From Streptomyces regalis (lineage in GTDB: Bacteria; Actinomycetota; Actinomycetes; Streptomycetales; Streptomycetaceae): a DNA stretch of 64,000 bases. The stretch is from contig NZ_LLZG01000399.1 of the NCBI RefSeq assembly GCF_001509475.1, forward strand, positions 62,001 through 126,000, written 5' to 3'. The position numbers and the translations under genes were made by a program. This document shows, piece after piece, positions 47,092 to 56,500 of this stretch. How positions within the stretch are numbered: position 1 is the first letter of the stretch; each line of letters starts with the position of its first letter. Under the pieces are notes generated by a model. It saw only the letters and a program-made list of their open reading frames with translations, had not been told where the DNA came from and searched no databases.

Positions 47092-48791
47092 CGTTCCTCC
47101 TCGGTGCGCTGCTGCGGGCGCTTGGGCGGGAACAAGCCCTCGGGGCGGCCCTTGCCATCCCAGTTCAGCAGGTTGATCCGCGCGCCTTGGCGCTCCGGGT
47201 CGGCGATGGCGCCGGTGGTCTGGCGTTCCTTGAGTGCGTGGAAGGTCTCGACGGACACGGGCAGGGGCCGGCCCGAGGCTTCGCCGAAGGGGCCGCTGCC
47301 GTACATCCCGGGTCCGCCTTCGTAGTCGAGGCTGCATCCGGTCTCTTCGAGCCGTCGGCCTTCTGCTTCGTACGCGGTGGGGATGACGTAGCGGTCGTGG
47401 TACTTGGCGATGGCGAGCAGCCGGTAGAGCGAGGTGACCTCGCGTCCGGTCATCCCTGCCGCCTCGGCGATCCGCTCGTCGGGCGGATCGCCGAGGTTGA
47501 CAGCGCGCATGTACGACCGCATGGCGGACAGTCGCTGCAGTACCTGCCGGACCGGTTCGGTGTCGCCTGCGGTGAAGAGTTCGGCAAGGTACTCGATCGG
47601 GATCCGCAGCGTGTCGATGGCGCCGAAGAGGTTGTCGACGTCCTCGCCGTCGTAGCCGGTGTCCGTCAGGGCGTCGACGACCGGGGACAGCGGTGGGACG
47701 TACCAGACCATCGGCATCGTGCGGAACTCCGGATGGAGAGGGAGCGCCACCCGGTAGTCCTTGGCCAGGGCGTAGACCGGGGAGCGGCGGGCCGCCTCCA
47801 GCCAGTCGTCGGGGATGCCGTCCCGGCGCGCTGCTGCGATCACCTGGGGGTCAGCCGGGTCGAGCATCAGGTCCAGCTGTGCCTGGTAGAGGTCTTTCTC
47901 GTCGGCGACCGACGCGGCGGTACCGACGCGGTCGGCGTCGTAGAGGACCAGGCCGATGTAGCGCAGCCGCCCCACGCAGGTCTCGGAGCACACCGTGGGC
48001 AGGCCCACCTCGACCCGGGGGTAGCAGAAGGTGCACTTCTCGGCCTTGCCGGTGCGGTGGTTGAAGTAGACCTTCTTGTACGGGCAGCCGGTCACGCACA
48101 TCCGCCAGCCCCGGCAGCGGTCCTGGTCGACCAGGACGATGCCGTCCTCGGACCGCTTGTACAGCGCCCCCGAGGGGCAGGAGGCGACGCATGAGGGGTT
48201 CAGGCAGTGCTCGCAGATGCGCGGCAGGTAGAACATGTACGCCTGCTCGTACTGGAAGCGCACCTTCTCCTCGGCCTCGCGCCGGATGCGCTCGATGACG
48301 GGGTCGTGGTCGGCGATCTCGGCGCCACCTGCGAGGCTGTCGTCCCAGTTGGCGCTCCACTCCACCCGCATCGGCTCGCCGGAGATGAGTGACTTCGGCC
48401 GTGCGACGGGGAAGTCGTCGCCGAGCGGGGCGGTGGTGAGGTTCTCGTAGTCGTAGGTCCAGGGTTCGTAGTAGTCGCGGATGGTGGGCAGCACGGGGTT
48501 GGCGAAGAGGGTGAGCAGCTTGCGCAGTCGGCCGCCGGCCTTGAGCCTGAGACGGCCGCCGCGGGTGCGGATCCAGCCGCCCTGCCACTTCTCCTGGTCC
48601 TGGTAGCGGCGCGGGTAGCCCTGGCCGGGGCGGGTCTCGACGTTGTTGAACCAGACGTACTCGACGCCGCTGCGGTTGGTCCATGCCTGTTTGCAGGTGA
48701 CCGAGCAGGTGTGGCATCCGATGCACTTGTCGAGGTTCATCACCATGGCCAGCTGGGCCATGCAGCGTCCGATCGGCTCGCTTCCGGGCAT
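47088..48791 (-). CDS. narH: Respiratory nitrate reductase beta subunit (Fe-S)
   Basis: 567 residues, start overlapping the narG stop. It has four Cys clusters: CIGCHTCSVTCKQ near residue 23, CEHCLNPSCVASCPSGA, CRGWRMCVTGCPYKK (Trp in place of one Cys, as expected for the [3Fe-4S] centre) and CTFCYPRVEVGLPTVCSETC. It conducts electrons from NarI to NarG at the cytoplasmic face of the membrane. Fully typical. Confidence 0.96.
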   Translation of the reverse strand: MPGSEPIGRCMAQLAMVMNLDKCIGCHTCSVTCKQAWTNRSGVEYVWFNNVETRPGQGYPRRYQDQEKWQGGWIRTRGGRLRLKAGGRLRKLLTLFANPVLPTIRDYYEPWTYDYENLTTAPLGDDFPVARPKSLISGEPMRVEWSANWDDSLAGGAEIADHDPVIERIRREAEEKVRFQYEQAYMFYLPRICEHCLNPSCVASCPSGALYKRSEDGIVLVDQDRCRGWRMCVTGCPYKKVYFNHRTGKAEKCTFCYPRVEVGLPTVCSETCVGRLRYIGLVLYDADRVGTAASVADEKDLYQAQLDLMLDPADPQVIAAARRDGIPDDWLEAARRSPVYALAKDYRVALPLHPEFRTMPMVWYVPPLSPVVDALTDTGYDGEDVDNLFGAIDTLRIPIEYLAELFTAGDTEPVRQVLQRLSAMRSYMRAVNLGDPPDERIAEAAGMTGREVTSLYRLLAIAKYHDRYVIPTAYEAEGRRLEETGCSLDYEGGPGMYGSGPFGEASGRPLPVSVETFHALKERQTTGAIADPERQGARINLLNWDGKGRPEGLFPPKRPQQRTEEER

Positions 48792-51700
48792 CAGTACGTC
48801 ACCTCCTGGGAGCGACGGCGGATCATGGTGACTTCGTCGCGCTGGTTGCCCGTCGGGCCGAGGTAGTTGAAGGCGAACGACAGTTGGGCGTAGCCGCCGA
48901 TGAGGTGGGTGGGTTTGATGAGGATGCGGGTCAGGGAGTTGTGGATGCCGCCGCGCTGGCCACTGGCCTCGGTGAGGGGGACGTCCACGACCCGTTCCTG
49001 CGCGTGGTGGACGTACACGGTGCCGGTCGGCATACGGTGCGAAACGATCGCGCGCAGCACCATCACGCCGTTGCGGTTGACCGCCTCGACCCAGTCGTTG
49101 TCACGGGCGCCGATCGCCTCCGCGTCCGCGGGGCTCATCCACACGGTCGGGCCGCCGCGGGACAGGGTGAGCATGAGCAGGTTGTCCTGGTACTCGGAGT
49201 GGATCGACCATTTCGAATGCGGGGTCAGATAGCGGACGGTGACCTGTTTCTCGCCGTCCGGGCCGATCTCGGGCTCGCCGAACAGCCGGTGCATGTCCAG
49301 GGGCGGGCGGTAGACCGGGAGTGTCTCGCCGAACTCGTGGATCCAGTCGTGGTCGAGGAGGAAGTGCATGCGGCCGGTGAGGGTGTGCCAGGGCTTCAGC
49401 TCCTCGACGTTGGTGGTGAACGCGGCGTAGCGCCGCCCGCCGGTCTCGCTGCCGGACCACTCCGGGCTGGTGATGACCGGCACGGGCCGGGCCTGGGTGT
49501 CGGCGAAGGTGATCCGCCGTTCCTCGCTGCCCTCGGCCAGGTGGGAGAGCGGCCGCCCGACGCGCCGCTCCGCGGTGCGGAAGCCCTGGACGGCGAGCCG
49601 GCCGTTGGTGGTGCCGGACAAGGCCAGGACGGCCTCGGCCATCTTGGCGTCGGTGTCCAGGGCGGGCCGCCCGTCGCCGGCGCCGCCGAGCATCACCCCG
49701 TTGATGCGGGCGAGGTGCTCCACCTCCTCGTGGGGGTGGAGCGTCAGCCCCTTGACGGGCAGCCCCAGTTGTTCGGTGAGTGGGCCCAGTGCGGTGAGTT
49801 TGTCGGCGACCGCCCCGTAGTCCCGGGTCACCAAGGTCAGGGCGGGCATCGTCCGGCCGGGGACAGGAACGACATCGCCGCCCCGCCAGTCGTGGACGGT
49901 ACCCCGGGCCTGCGCGGTCTCGCCGGGGGTGTCGTGCTGCAGTGCGGTGGCGACGACGTCATGCCGCACGCCGAGGTGCTCGCGCGCCAGCTCGCTGAAC
50001 CGCCGGGCGATCACGGTGAACGCGGCGAAGTCGGAGCGGGTCTCCCAGGGCGGGTCGATCGCCGGAGTGAAGGCGTGCACGTACGGGTGCATGTCGGTCG
50101 AGGACAGGTCGTGCTTCTCGTACCAGGTCGCGGCGGGCAGGACGATGTCCGCGAGCAGCGTCGAACTCGTCATCCGGAAGTCCAGCGCCAGCAGCAGGTC
50201 CAGCTTCCCCTCGGGCACTTCCTCCTGCCACCTGACGTCGCGGGGACGGCCCTCCGGCGGTGTCTGGGCCGCGCGCAGACTGGAGTGCGTGCCGAGCAGA
50301 TGCTTGAGGAAGTACTCGTTCCCCTTGCCCGACGAGCCGAGCAGGTTGGCCCGCCACAGGGTCAGACAACGCGGCCAGTTCTCCTCGGCGTCCGGATCCT
50401 CGCAGGCCCAGCCGAGCTCGCCCGAGGCCAGCTTGCGGGCGACGTACTCGGTGGGGGCCTCGCCCGCGGCGGCGGCCTCATCGGCCAGGTCGAGCGGGTT
50501 GCGGTCGAACTGTGGGTAGGAGGGCATCCAGCCCAGCCGGGCGGACAGCGCGATGGTGTCGGCGGTGTGCAGGCCAGCGAGGTCGCCGCGGGCCAGCGGT
50601 GAGGCGAGCGCGTCGGCGCGGTAACCGTCGTAGCGCCACTGGTCGGTGTGGGTGTACCAGTACGCCGTGCCGATCATCTGCCGTGGCGGGCGCTGCCAGT
50701 CCGTCGCCATCGCCAGCGTGGACCAGCCGGTGAAGGGACGGCACTTCTCCTGGCCGACGTAGTGCGCCCAGCCGCCACCGTTGCGGCCCATCGCGCCGGT
50801 GAGCATCAGCAGGGCCAGGATCGCCCGGTAGGTCGCGTCGCCGTGGAACCACTGGCAGATGCCCGCCCCCATGATGATCATGGTCCGGCCGCCGGACCGC
50901 TCGGAGCTGCGCGCCATCTCGCGTGCCACCCGGATCACGGTGCCGGCCGGTACGGAGGTGTGCTCCTCCTGCCAGGCGGGCGTATACGGCTGGCTGGCGT
51001 CGTCGTACCCCGTCGGCCAGTTCCCGGGCAGGCCGTCGCGCCCTACGCCGTACTGCGCGAGCATCAGATCGAAGACCGTCGTCACCAGACGGCCACCGAT
51101 TCGGCGCGCCGGGACACCGCGGCGCAGCACCGAACCGCTCCCCTCCGTGGTGTCGAAGCGCGGCAGCAGGACCTCGACGGGCTCCGCCCGCTCTCCGAGG
51201 AGCGTCAACTGCGGGCTGATGTCCCCGAGGTCGAGGTTCCAGCGCCCCATGCCGGATTCCGTCCACCGCTCGCCCAGCGTGCCGCGCGGCACGACCGGCT
51301 CACCGGTGCGCCCGTCGACGAGTACGGTCTTCCACTCCGCCCCTTCGGAGGTGTCGCCGAGGTCGGACGCCCGCAGGAACTTCCCCGGCACGAAGGCGCC
51401 GTCGTGCTTCTGAAGCGTCACCAGGAACGGCAGGTCGGTGTAGGTCCGCACGTAGTCGACGAACATCGGCACTCGGCGCTTGACGAAGCACTCGGTGAGG
51501 ATCACATGGCCCATGGCCATCGCCAGGGCGCCGTCGGTGCCTGGCTGGGCGTGCAGCCACTGGTCGGCGAACTTGGTGTTGTCGGCGTAGTCCGGTGACA
51601 CCACGACCACTTTCTGGCCGCGGTAGCGGGCCTCGGCCATCCAGTGGGCGTCCGGGGTCCGGGTGACGGGGACGTTGGAGCCCCACATGATCAGGTAGGC

Positions 51701-52513
51701 GGCGTTCCACCAGTCGCCGGACTCCGGCACGTCGGTCTGGTCCCCGAATACCTGTGGGGAGGCCACCGGGAGGTCGGCGTACCAGTCGTAGAAGGAGGTC
51801 ATGCAGCCGCCGATGAGTTCGATGAACCTCGACCCGACCGCGTGCGAGACCATCGACATCGCCGGGATCGGGGAGAAACCCGCGATCCGGTCCGGGCCCC
51901 ACCGTCTGATCGTGTGCACATGCGCGGCCGCCGCCATCTCGACCGCCTCGTCCCACGTCACCCGCACATGGCCGCCCTTGCCCCGGGCCCGCTGGTACCG
52001 GCGGCGCCGCTCCGGGTCGCCTACCACGTCGGCCCACGCCAGCACCGGGTCACCCAGGCGAGCCCTGGCCTCCCGGTACATCTCCACCAGGACACCGCGC
52101 GCGTAGGGGAAGCGCACCCGCGTGGGCGAGTAGGTGTACCAGGAGAACGCCGCGCCCCGCGGGCAGCCGCGCGGCTCGTACTCCGGGGAGTCCGGGCCGA
52201 CCGACGGATAGTCGGTCTCCTGGCTCTCCCAGGTGATGATCCCGTCCTTGACGTAGACCTTCCACGAGCACGAGCCGGTGCAGTTCACCCCGTGCGTGGA
52301 CCGTACGACCTTGTCGTGGCTCCAGCGGTCCCGGTAGAAGACATCGCCCTGCCGACCGCCCTCCAGGAAGACTGCCCGCCGATCCGCTGAGACATCACGC
52401 CGGGTGAAGAAGCGCCCGGCACGCAGCAGGGCGTCCGCCGCCGCACCGTCGTACGCGGGCCCGTCACGCCCGACGGGCCCACCAGGGGTACTGCCGTCCG
52501 CCACGATCGTCAC
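48791..52513 (-). CDS. narG: Respiratory nitrate reductase alpha subunit (molybdenum)
   Basis: 1240 residues from GTG 52513, with AGGCGAGAG upstream. It has the N-terminal [4Fe-4S] site with His ligand (HGVNCTGSCSWKVYVKDG), RGCPRGAAFSWYTYS, and the catalytic region with the Asp that binds Mo (VGSRFIELIGGCMTSFYDWYADLP region). It reduces nitrate to nitrite. It is the first gene of the operon narG-narH-narJ-narI-fdsB-fdsA, with overlapping junctions throughout. Divergent from narK across 331 bp. Confidence 0.96.
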   Translation of the reverse strand: MTIVADGSTPGGPVGRDGPAYDGAAADALLRAGRFFTRRDVSADRRAVFLEGGRQGDVFYRDRWSHDKVVRSTHGVNCTGSCSWKVYVKDGIITWESQETDYPSVGPDSPEYEPRGCPRGAAFSWYTYSPTRVRFPYARGVLVEMYREARARLGDPVLAWADVVGDPERRRRYQRARGKGGHVRVTWDEAVEMAAAAHVHTIRRWGPDRIAGFSPIPAMSMVSHAVGSRFIELIGGCMTSFYDWYADLPVASPQVFGDQTDVPESGDWWNAAYLIMWGSNVPVTRTPDAHWMAEARYRGQKVVVVSPDYADNTKFADQWLHAQPGTDGALAMAMGHVILTECFVKRRVPMFVDYVRTYTDLPFLVTLQKHDGAFVPGKFLRASDLGDTSEGAEWKTVLVDGRTGEPVVPRGTLGERWTESGMGRWNLDLGDISPQLTLLGERAEPVEVLLPRFDTTEGSGSVLRRGVPARRIGGRLVTTVFDLMLAQYGVGRDGLPGNWPTGYDDASQPYTPAWQEEHTSVPAGTVIRVAREMARSSERSGGRTMIIMGAGICQWFHGDATYRAILALLMLTGAMGRNGGGWAHYVGQEKCRPFTGWSTLAMATDWQRPPRQMIGTAYWYTHTDQWRYDGYRADALASPLARGDLAGLHTADTIALSARLGWMPSYPQFDRNPLDLADEAAAAGEAPTEYVARKLASGELGWACEDPDAEENWPRCLTLWRANLLGSSGKGNEYFLKHLLGTHSSLRAAQTPPEGRPRDVRWQEEVPEGKLDLLLALDFRMTSSTLLADIVLPAATWYEKHDLSSTDMHPYVHAFTPAIDPPWETRSDFAAFTVIARRFSELAREHLGVRHDVVATALQHDTPGETAQARGTVHDWRGGDVVPVPGRTMPALTLVTRDYGAVADKLTALGPLTEQLGLPVKGLTLHPHEEVEHLARINGVMLGGAGDGRPALDTDAKMAEAVLALSGTTNGRLAVQGFRTAERRVGRPLSHLAEGSEERRITFADTQARPVPVITSPEWSGSETGGRRYAAFTTNVEELKPWHTLTGRMHFLLDHDWIHEFGETLPVYRPPLDMHRLFGEPEIGPDGEKQVTVRYLTPHSKWSIHSEYQDNLLMLTLSRGGPTVWMSPADAEAIGARDNDWVEAVNRNGVMVLRAIVSHRMPTGTVYVHHAQERVVDVPLTEASGQRGGIHNSLTRILIKPTHLIGGYAQLSFAFNYLGPTGNQRDEVTMIRRRSQEVTY

Positions 52514-52844
52514 CTCTCGCCTGCATGCGAGTCGTGGGACACCTAACCGTCCATAACTTACCTATATGTCGCATTTCCGTATGGGGTGGACCGCCGGACC
52601 GGTCCCGGCCGCCCTCCCTCCTCAGCCCACTCCAGCCGTACCGAGGCCACGCGGACAGGGGCCGAACGACCCTTTGCTCCACCTCCATGGCCCTCGCGCC
52701 GCATCACATGCTCGGGACAGCATCACCCGAAGCGACGGGCGCGTCGAGCGGATGGGCGGGTGAGTACGCACCAGCATCGTGAGGCGGATCGACGAGTCAC
52801 GGAACGGCCGGGGAAACCCGCCCTTGGAGCATGGAGGAGGCCCC
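52514..52844. other. 331-bp divergent narG/narK control region
   Basis: No gene accepted here, though a GTG at 52779 could extend narK by 22 codons. Next to narG is an AT-rich patch (52550-52580, TAACTTACCTATATG), the likely promoter. A DevR-like box lies at 52659. The narK ribosome site GGAGGAGG is at 52833-52840. Confidence 0.6.
52659..52672. promoter_or_regulatory. DevR/OsdR-like box between narG and narK
   Basis: GGGCCGAACGACCC fits GGGNCNNNNGNCCC. It is 146 bp from the narG start and 173-186 bp from narK. In actinobacteria both narK2 and a nar operon are known targets of the DevR/OsdR family, which fits the position. Confidence 0.45.
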
Positions 52845-54188
52845 TTGAGCCGCACCTCAAGGCCGAGGACCGGTGGAACGGCGGCAGCCACGCAATCGCA
52901 GCGGATGCTCGCCCTGGCCACCGCCGGATTCATGCTCTGCTTCTGGGCGTGGGCGCTGCTGGCGCCGCTCGGCCCGACCCTCCGCGAGGACCTGGACCTC
53001 ACCTCGTTCCAGCAGTCCCTCGCGGTGGCGGTACCCGTGATCGTCGGCTCGCTCGGCCGGATCCCCGTGGGCGCCCTCACCGACCGCGTCGGGGCGCGCC
53101 GGATGTTCCCCCTCGTCGCCGCCCTCACCGTCCTGCCGGTGCTCTACCTCGGCCACCTGGCCGACTCCCTGACCGAAGTGCTGGCGGGCGGCTTCTTCCT
53201 CGGCCTGGGCGGCACGACCTTCGCGGTCGGCGTGCCGTTCGTCAACGCCTGGTACCCGCCCGAGCGGCGTGGACTGGCGCTGGGGATCTTCGGCATCGGC
53301 ACCGGCGGCACCGCCCTGTCGTCCTTCACCACCGTGCAACTGGCCGACGCCGTCGGGTACGCGTTCCCCTTCGACCTGGTCACCGGCCTCCTGGTCGCCT
53401 ACGCCGTGGCCGCCCGTCTCCTGCTGCACGACAAGCCCGACCGCGCCGTACTACCCGGCTCACTACTCGCCCGCACCACGGCGACCCTGCGGATGCCCGC
53501 CACCGTGCAACTGGCCCTCCTCTACGCCGTGGCCTTCGGCGGATTCGTCGCCTTCAGCGTCTACCTGCCCACCTACCTCACCACCGCCCACGACCTCGGA
53601 CGATCCGACGCCGCCCTGCGCACCGCTGGCTTCGTCGTCCTCGCCGTCGCCATGCGCCCGGTCGGCGGATGGCTCTCCGACCGGCTGCACCCCGTGCCCG
53701 TGCTCATCGCCGCCTACGCCGCCGTCGCGGCTCTCGCCCTCCTCGCCGCCTTCGAGCTGCCGCTCATCCCGCTCGGCACGCTCGCCTTCCTCGGCATGGC
53801 GGCCGCCCTGGGCGCGGCATCGGGCGCCGTGTTCGCACTCGTCGCCCGCCTCGTGCCCCCCGATCGGGTCGGCGCGGTCACCGGTGTCGTGGGCGCTGCT
53901 GGAGGGCTGGGCGGTTTCTTCCCGCCCCTGGTCATGGGTGCCGTTTACGGCGCCACGGACGACTACTCATGGGGTTACGTGTTGCTGGCGGTCACCGCGG
54001 GCGCTGCCGCGGCGTTCACCACGACTGCCGTGCGACGACAGGCCGGGGCAAACATCGTGACCGGTGCAGGTGGCCACCACGGCCTCATCGCGACACAGCA
54101 TGCGCAGCGATGTGCACCGTCGCAAGGGGGCAGCTCGCCAGAGCCCAAGGCCGTCGTTCCATCAGTGACCCAGCGCAACCCTGGCTGA
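52845..54188 (+). CDS. narK: NarK-type nitrate/nitrite transporter (MFS)
   Basis: 447 residues from TTG 52845, chosen because GGAGGAGG precedes it; GTG 52779 is the alternative. It is a 12-helix major-facilitator protein with the nitrate/nitrite-porter signatures: LDLTSFQQSLAVAVPVIVGSLGRIPVGALTDR-type helix 2 region, GLGGTTFAVGVPFVNAW, RGLALGIFGIGTGGTA, and GAAGGLGGFFPPLVMG. It imports nitrate and/or exports nitrite. The last 50 residues (after VRRQAG) are polar and unlike the family, perhaps read-through into island DNA. Confidence 0.92.
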   Translation: MSRTSRPRTGGTAAATQSQRMLALATAGFMLCFWAWALLAPLGPTLREDLDLTSFQQSLAVAVPVIVGSLGRIPVGALTDRVGARRMFPLVAALTVLPVLYLGHLADSLTEVLAGGFFLGLGGTTFAVGVPFVNAWYPPERRGLALGIFGIGTGGTALSSFTTVQLADAVGYAFPFDLVTGLLVAYAVAARLLLHDKPDRAVLPGSLLARTTATLRMPATVQLALLYAVAFGGFVAFSVYLPTYLTTAHDLGRSDAALRTAGFVVLAVAMRPVGGWLSDRLHPVPVLIAAYAAVAALALLAAFELPLIPLGTLAFLGMAAALGAASGAVFALVARLVPPDRVGAVTGVVGAAGGLGGFFPPLVMGAVYGATDDYSWGYVLLAVTAGAAAAFTTTAVRRQAGANIVTGAGGHHGLIATQHAQRCAPSQGGSSPEPKAVVPSVTQRNPG

Positions 54189-54276
54189 CCTGCAAGGACT
54201 CCCCACGCGTTCCCAAAAACAAAGAGGGGCGTTCCCGGGCCTCATCGAGGCAACGCGCTGACCTGCGGCTTCGTAA

Positions 54277-54963
54277 TTATCCGCAAGGCCCGACCCAGCC
54301 CACCACAGCGACCCCGACCTGCTCGGCTTCGACAGCGCTGGCTACGCCCGGCGCAGCAACACCCCCTACTCGCTGGCCGAAGCGAAACGCGGCCTGTGCC
54401 GCGCCGACGAAACCATACGGATCCTCGCGCTCAACGACTCTCACCTCGTCCCGCTCCGTAGCCGCCTCATGCGGGAGGTCGGCGTGCTCGCCCGCTACGG
54501 GGACGATCCCGCCATCCAGCAGCTGATCGACGACAAGGTGGGGCCCAAGGCGCCATACAGCTCGGCAGCCGCCATGGCCCTGGCCCTGCAGCGCGCCTGC
54601 GACCGGCCCGCCGCCGCGCCCACCCCGGCCGCAACGACGCCCGGCACCACACCCACCATCGACCCGACACGTTCCCGAATCGACCTGCAAGACCTGCTGG
54701 AACATCTGGACCCGGACGACCTGAAGGCCGGCATCACCCTCACCGGCCGGCACGGGAAGAAGGCGCACCAGGCAGTCCTGAACCACGAGGGCCAGATCAA
54801 AGTCCTGGGCCGCCCCTGGCGCACCCCGACCACCGCCGCCAGGGCCGCGACCGGCAGCAACAAGATCGACGGCTGGGATTTCTGGCGTCTGACCATCGCC
54901 GGTGTGGAGCAGACCCTCGCCGAGTTCCGCGCCACGCACTTCCCGCCACCCGCACCAGCCTGA
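54277..54963 (+). pseudogene. RAMA-like domain protein fragment without a start
   Basis: The frame is open from after TAA 54274 to the stop at 54963 (228 codons). Coding quality begins well before the first ATG (54469): LAEAKRGLCRADETIRIL lies upstream of it, with no start codon ahead of it. The C-terminal part (HEGQIKVLGRPWRTPTTAARAATG, then GWDFWR) resembles a RAMA domain, which is associated with restriction and DNA-modification proteins. It is probably the 3' end of a larger gene. If translated from 54469 it would be 164 residues. Confidence 0.5.
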
Positions 54964-55050
54964 ACGCCGCAGGCGAGGACCTGGGAACGCCAAGGACAAG
55001 GTGCGAGGGCACCGCCCACAGCAGTCACGGGACTTTCTTGGCCCCCGCCC

Positions 55051-56269
55051 TGTCCCTGCCGAGAATCTCGTCCGCGCAGGTCAGGCCGCATGCTGGTACT
55101 CGTGGAGGGTGCCGCCGAGGCGGTCGCGTCGTCGTATGTCGAGGTGGGAGATGGCGTCCGGGTCGGTGATCGGCGGTCGCAGGGGGTGCAGCGGGCGGGC
55201 GTCTGCGATGCCTTGGTGGGACCGGTGGGAGTTGTAGTGCTGTTCGAACTCGCGCAGGGCGTGGAGCAGGTGGCGCTGGTTCCAGACCAGGGTGCGGTCC
55301 AGCAGTTCGCGTCGGCAGGTCTGCACCCACCGTTCCATGAGCTCGTTCATCCGCGGTATCCGGATCCCGCTGAGTACGACCTCGATCCACGCATCCTCAA
55401 GGACGGTGTCGAACAGGGCGGGGGACTTCCCGTCGCGGTCGCGGATCATGAACCGGGCCCGGCAGCCGGCATCCTCGAGATCCATGACAAGGTTTTTCGC
55501 GGCCTGCGCCACCCAGGAGGCGGTCGGGTGCGCCGTCGCGCCCAGGACCCGGATGCGCCGGCCGCCGTGCTCGAGCACGGCGAACACGTACAGCCGCGCC
55601 CCGGACAGGGTGACCGCTTCGAAGAAGTCACACGCCGGCAGGGCATCAGCCTGGGAGCGCAGAAAGTCCGTCCAGGTGCTGGAACCCCGCTCGGGTACCG
55701 GGTCGATCCCCGCCTCCTTCAGGATCTGCCATACCGTGGAAGCAGCCACCTGCACGCCCAGGACGAGCAGCTCACCGTGGATGCGCCGATATCCCCACCC
55801 GGGATTCTTGCTCGCCAGGCGCGGGATGATAGCGCGGATGGAGCGCACGGTGCGCGGTCGGCCCCCGCGTTTCGGCCGGGACCGGGCCGTATGGCGGCGC
55901 GCGAGGAGATCACGGTGCCGGCGCATCACCGTGTCCGGCCGCACCAGCAGCCGCACCCCGCGCAGCACCTCCGTCGGCAACCGGCGCAGCAATGCTGCCA
56001 GGAACGCGCGATCGCCCGGGGTGAACCGCACTCTCCGGCCGTCGAGTTGGCGCTCCAGTACCCCGATCTGATGGCGAAGAGCGAGGCTCTCGGCGTCCTT
56101 GCCATGGTCGCTCATCGGCAGTAGGCGCAGCAGGGCGAACGCGTTCGTCACAGCGAGATACGTCAGTCGCAGCAGCACGGCCGGCCATCATGCCGGGGCG
56201 ATCACCAGCCGCGCGAGTACCCTGCCCCCCAGACAGACCCTCACCTGCATGGATGAGGTTTCCGGCAAG
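55051..56269 (-). mobile_element. IS element, copy 1 (DDE integrase-core family)
   Basis: A transposase gene bounded by inverted ends: GGATGAGGTTTCCGGCAAG at 56251-56269 and, at the other side, TGTCCCTGCCGAGAATCTCGTCC (55051-55073), whose complement is a diverged version of the same end. The same terminal sequence bounds copy 2. The ends are drawn from comparison of the two copies, so the last few bases are uncertain. No target-site duplication was identified. Confidence 0.65.
55081..56178 (-). CDS. IS transposase (integrase core), intact
   Basis: 365 residues. It has an N-terminal helical region (LALRHQIGVLERQL), a helix-turn-helix and basic stretch (ARSRPKRGGRPRTVRSIR; NPGWGYRRIHGEL), and a retroviral-integrase-type catalytic core: first Asp in CDFFEAV, second in IRDRDGK, Glu in NELMERWVQ, then HYNSHRSHQG. 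This fits the IS3/IS481-like DD-x35-E group. Unlike copy 2 the frame is uninterrupted, so it may be active. Confidence 0.9.
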   Translation of the reverse strand: MLLRLTYLAVTNAFALLRLLPMSDHGKDAESLALRHQIGVLERQLDGRRVRFTPGDRAFLAALLRRLPTEVLRGVRLLVRPDTVMRRHRDLLARRHTARSRPKRGGRPRTVRSIRAIIPRLASKNPGWGYRRIHGELLVLGVQVAASTVWQILKEAGIDPVPERGSSTWTDFLRSQADALPACDFFEAVTLSGARLYVFAVLEHGGRRIRVLGATAHPTASWVAQAAKNLVMDLEDAGCRARFMIRDRDGKSPALFDTVLEDAWIEVVLSGIRIPRMNELMERWVQTCRRELLDRTLVWNQRHLLHALREFEQHYNSHRSHQGIADARPLHPLRPPITDPDAISHLDIRRRDRLGGTLHEYQHAA

Positions 56270-56500
56270 CACAGCGTCAGACTGCCGCGGAGCTGCGCGG
56301 CGGCCAGGGTGGGCTTCACGAGGACCTTTCGGGCAGGACGGCTTCAGGGACCGACGGGCGCATACCGCCGTGACAGTCGGCGAGAGCAGCGTGACGATCA
56401 GCATCAAAAATACCGCTCACCTCCGACAACGGGACCCGCCCCGGCATATCCCGGTCCCGGTCGTGCGCCGCGCGCATGCCCGGCACAACCGAAATGTCGG
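56270..56500. other. Non-coding gap between IS copy 1 and the TOPRIM-like gene
   Basis: With the IS end this makes a 322-bp stretch (56179-56500) lacking a recognised gene. Codon-like patches exist on both strands, but none reads as a family I know. Probably a decayed sequence. Confidence 0.4.

Noticed and set aside
52532..52550. TGGGACACCTAACCGTCCA just upstream of narG as a second DevR-like site
   Set aside because: The half sites are separated by about 7 bases and the second is incomplete; it does not fit GGGNCNNNNGNCCC.
55029..55045. GGGACTTTCTTGGCCCC near IS copy 1, resembling a DevR box
   Set aside because: Half sites are not at the required 4-base spacing, and it lies at an IS boundary with no dormancy gene next to it.
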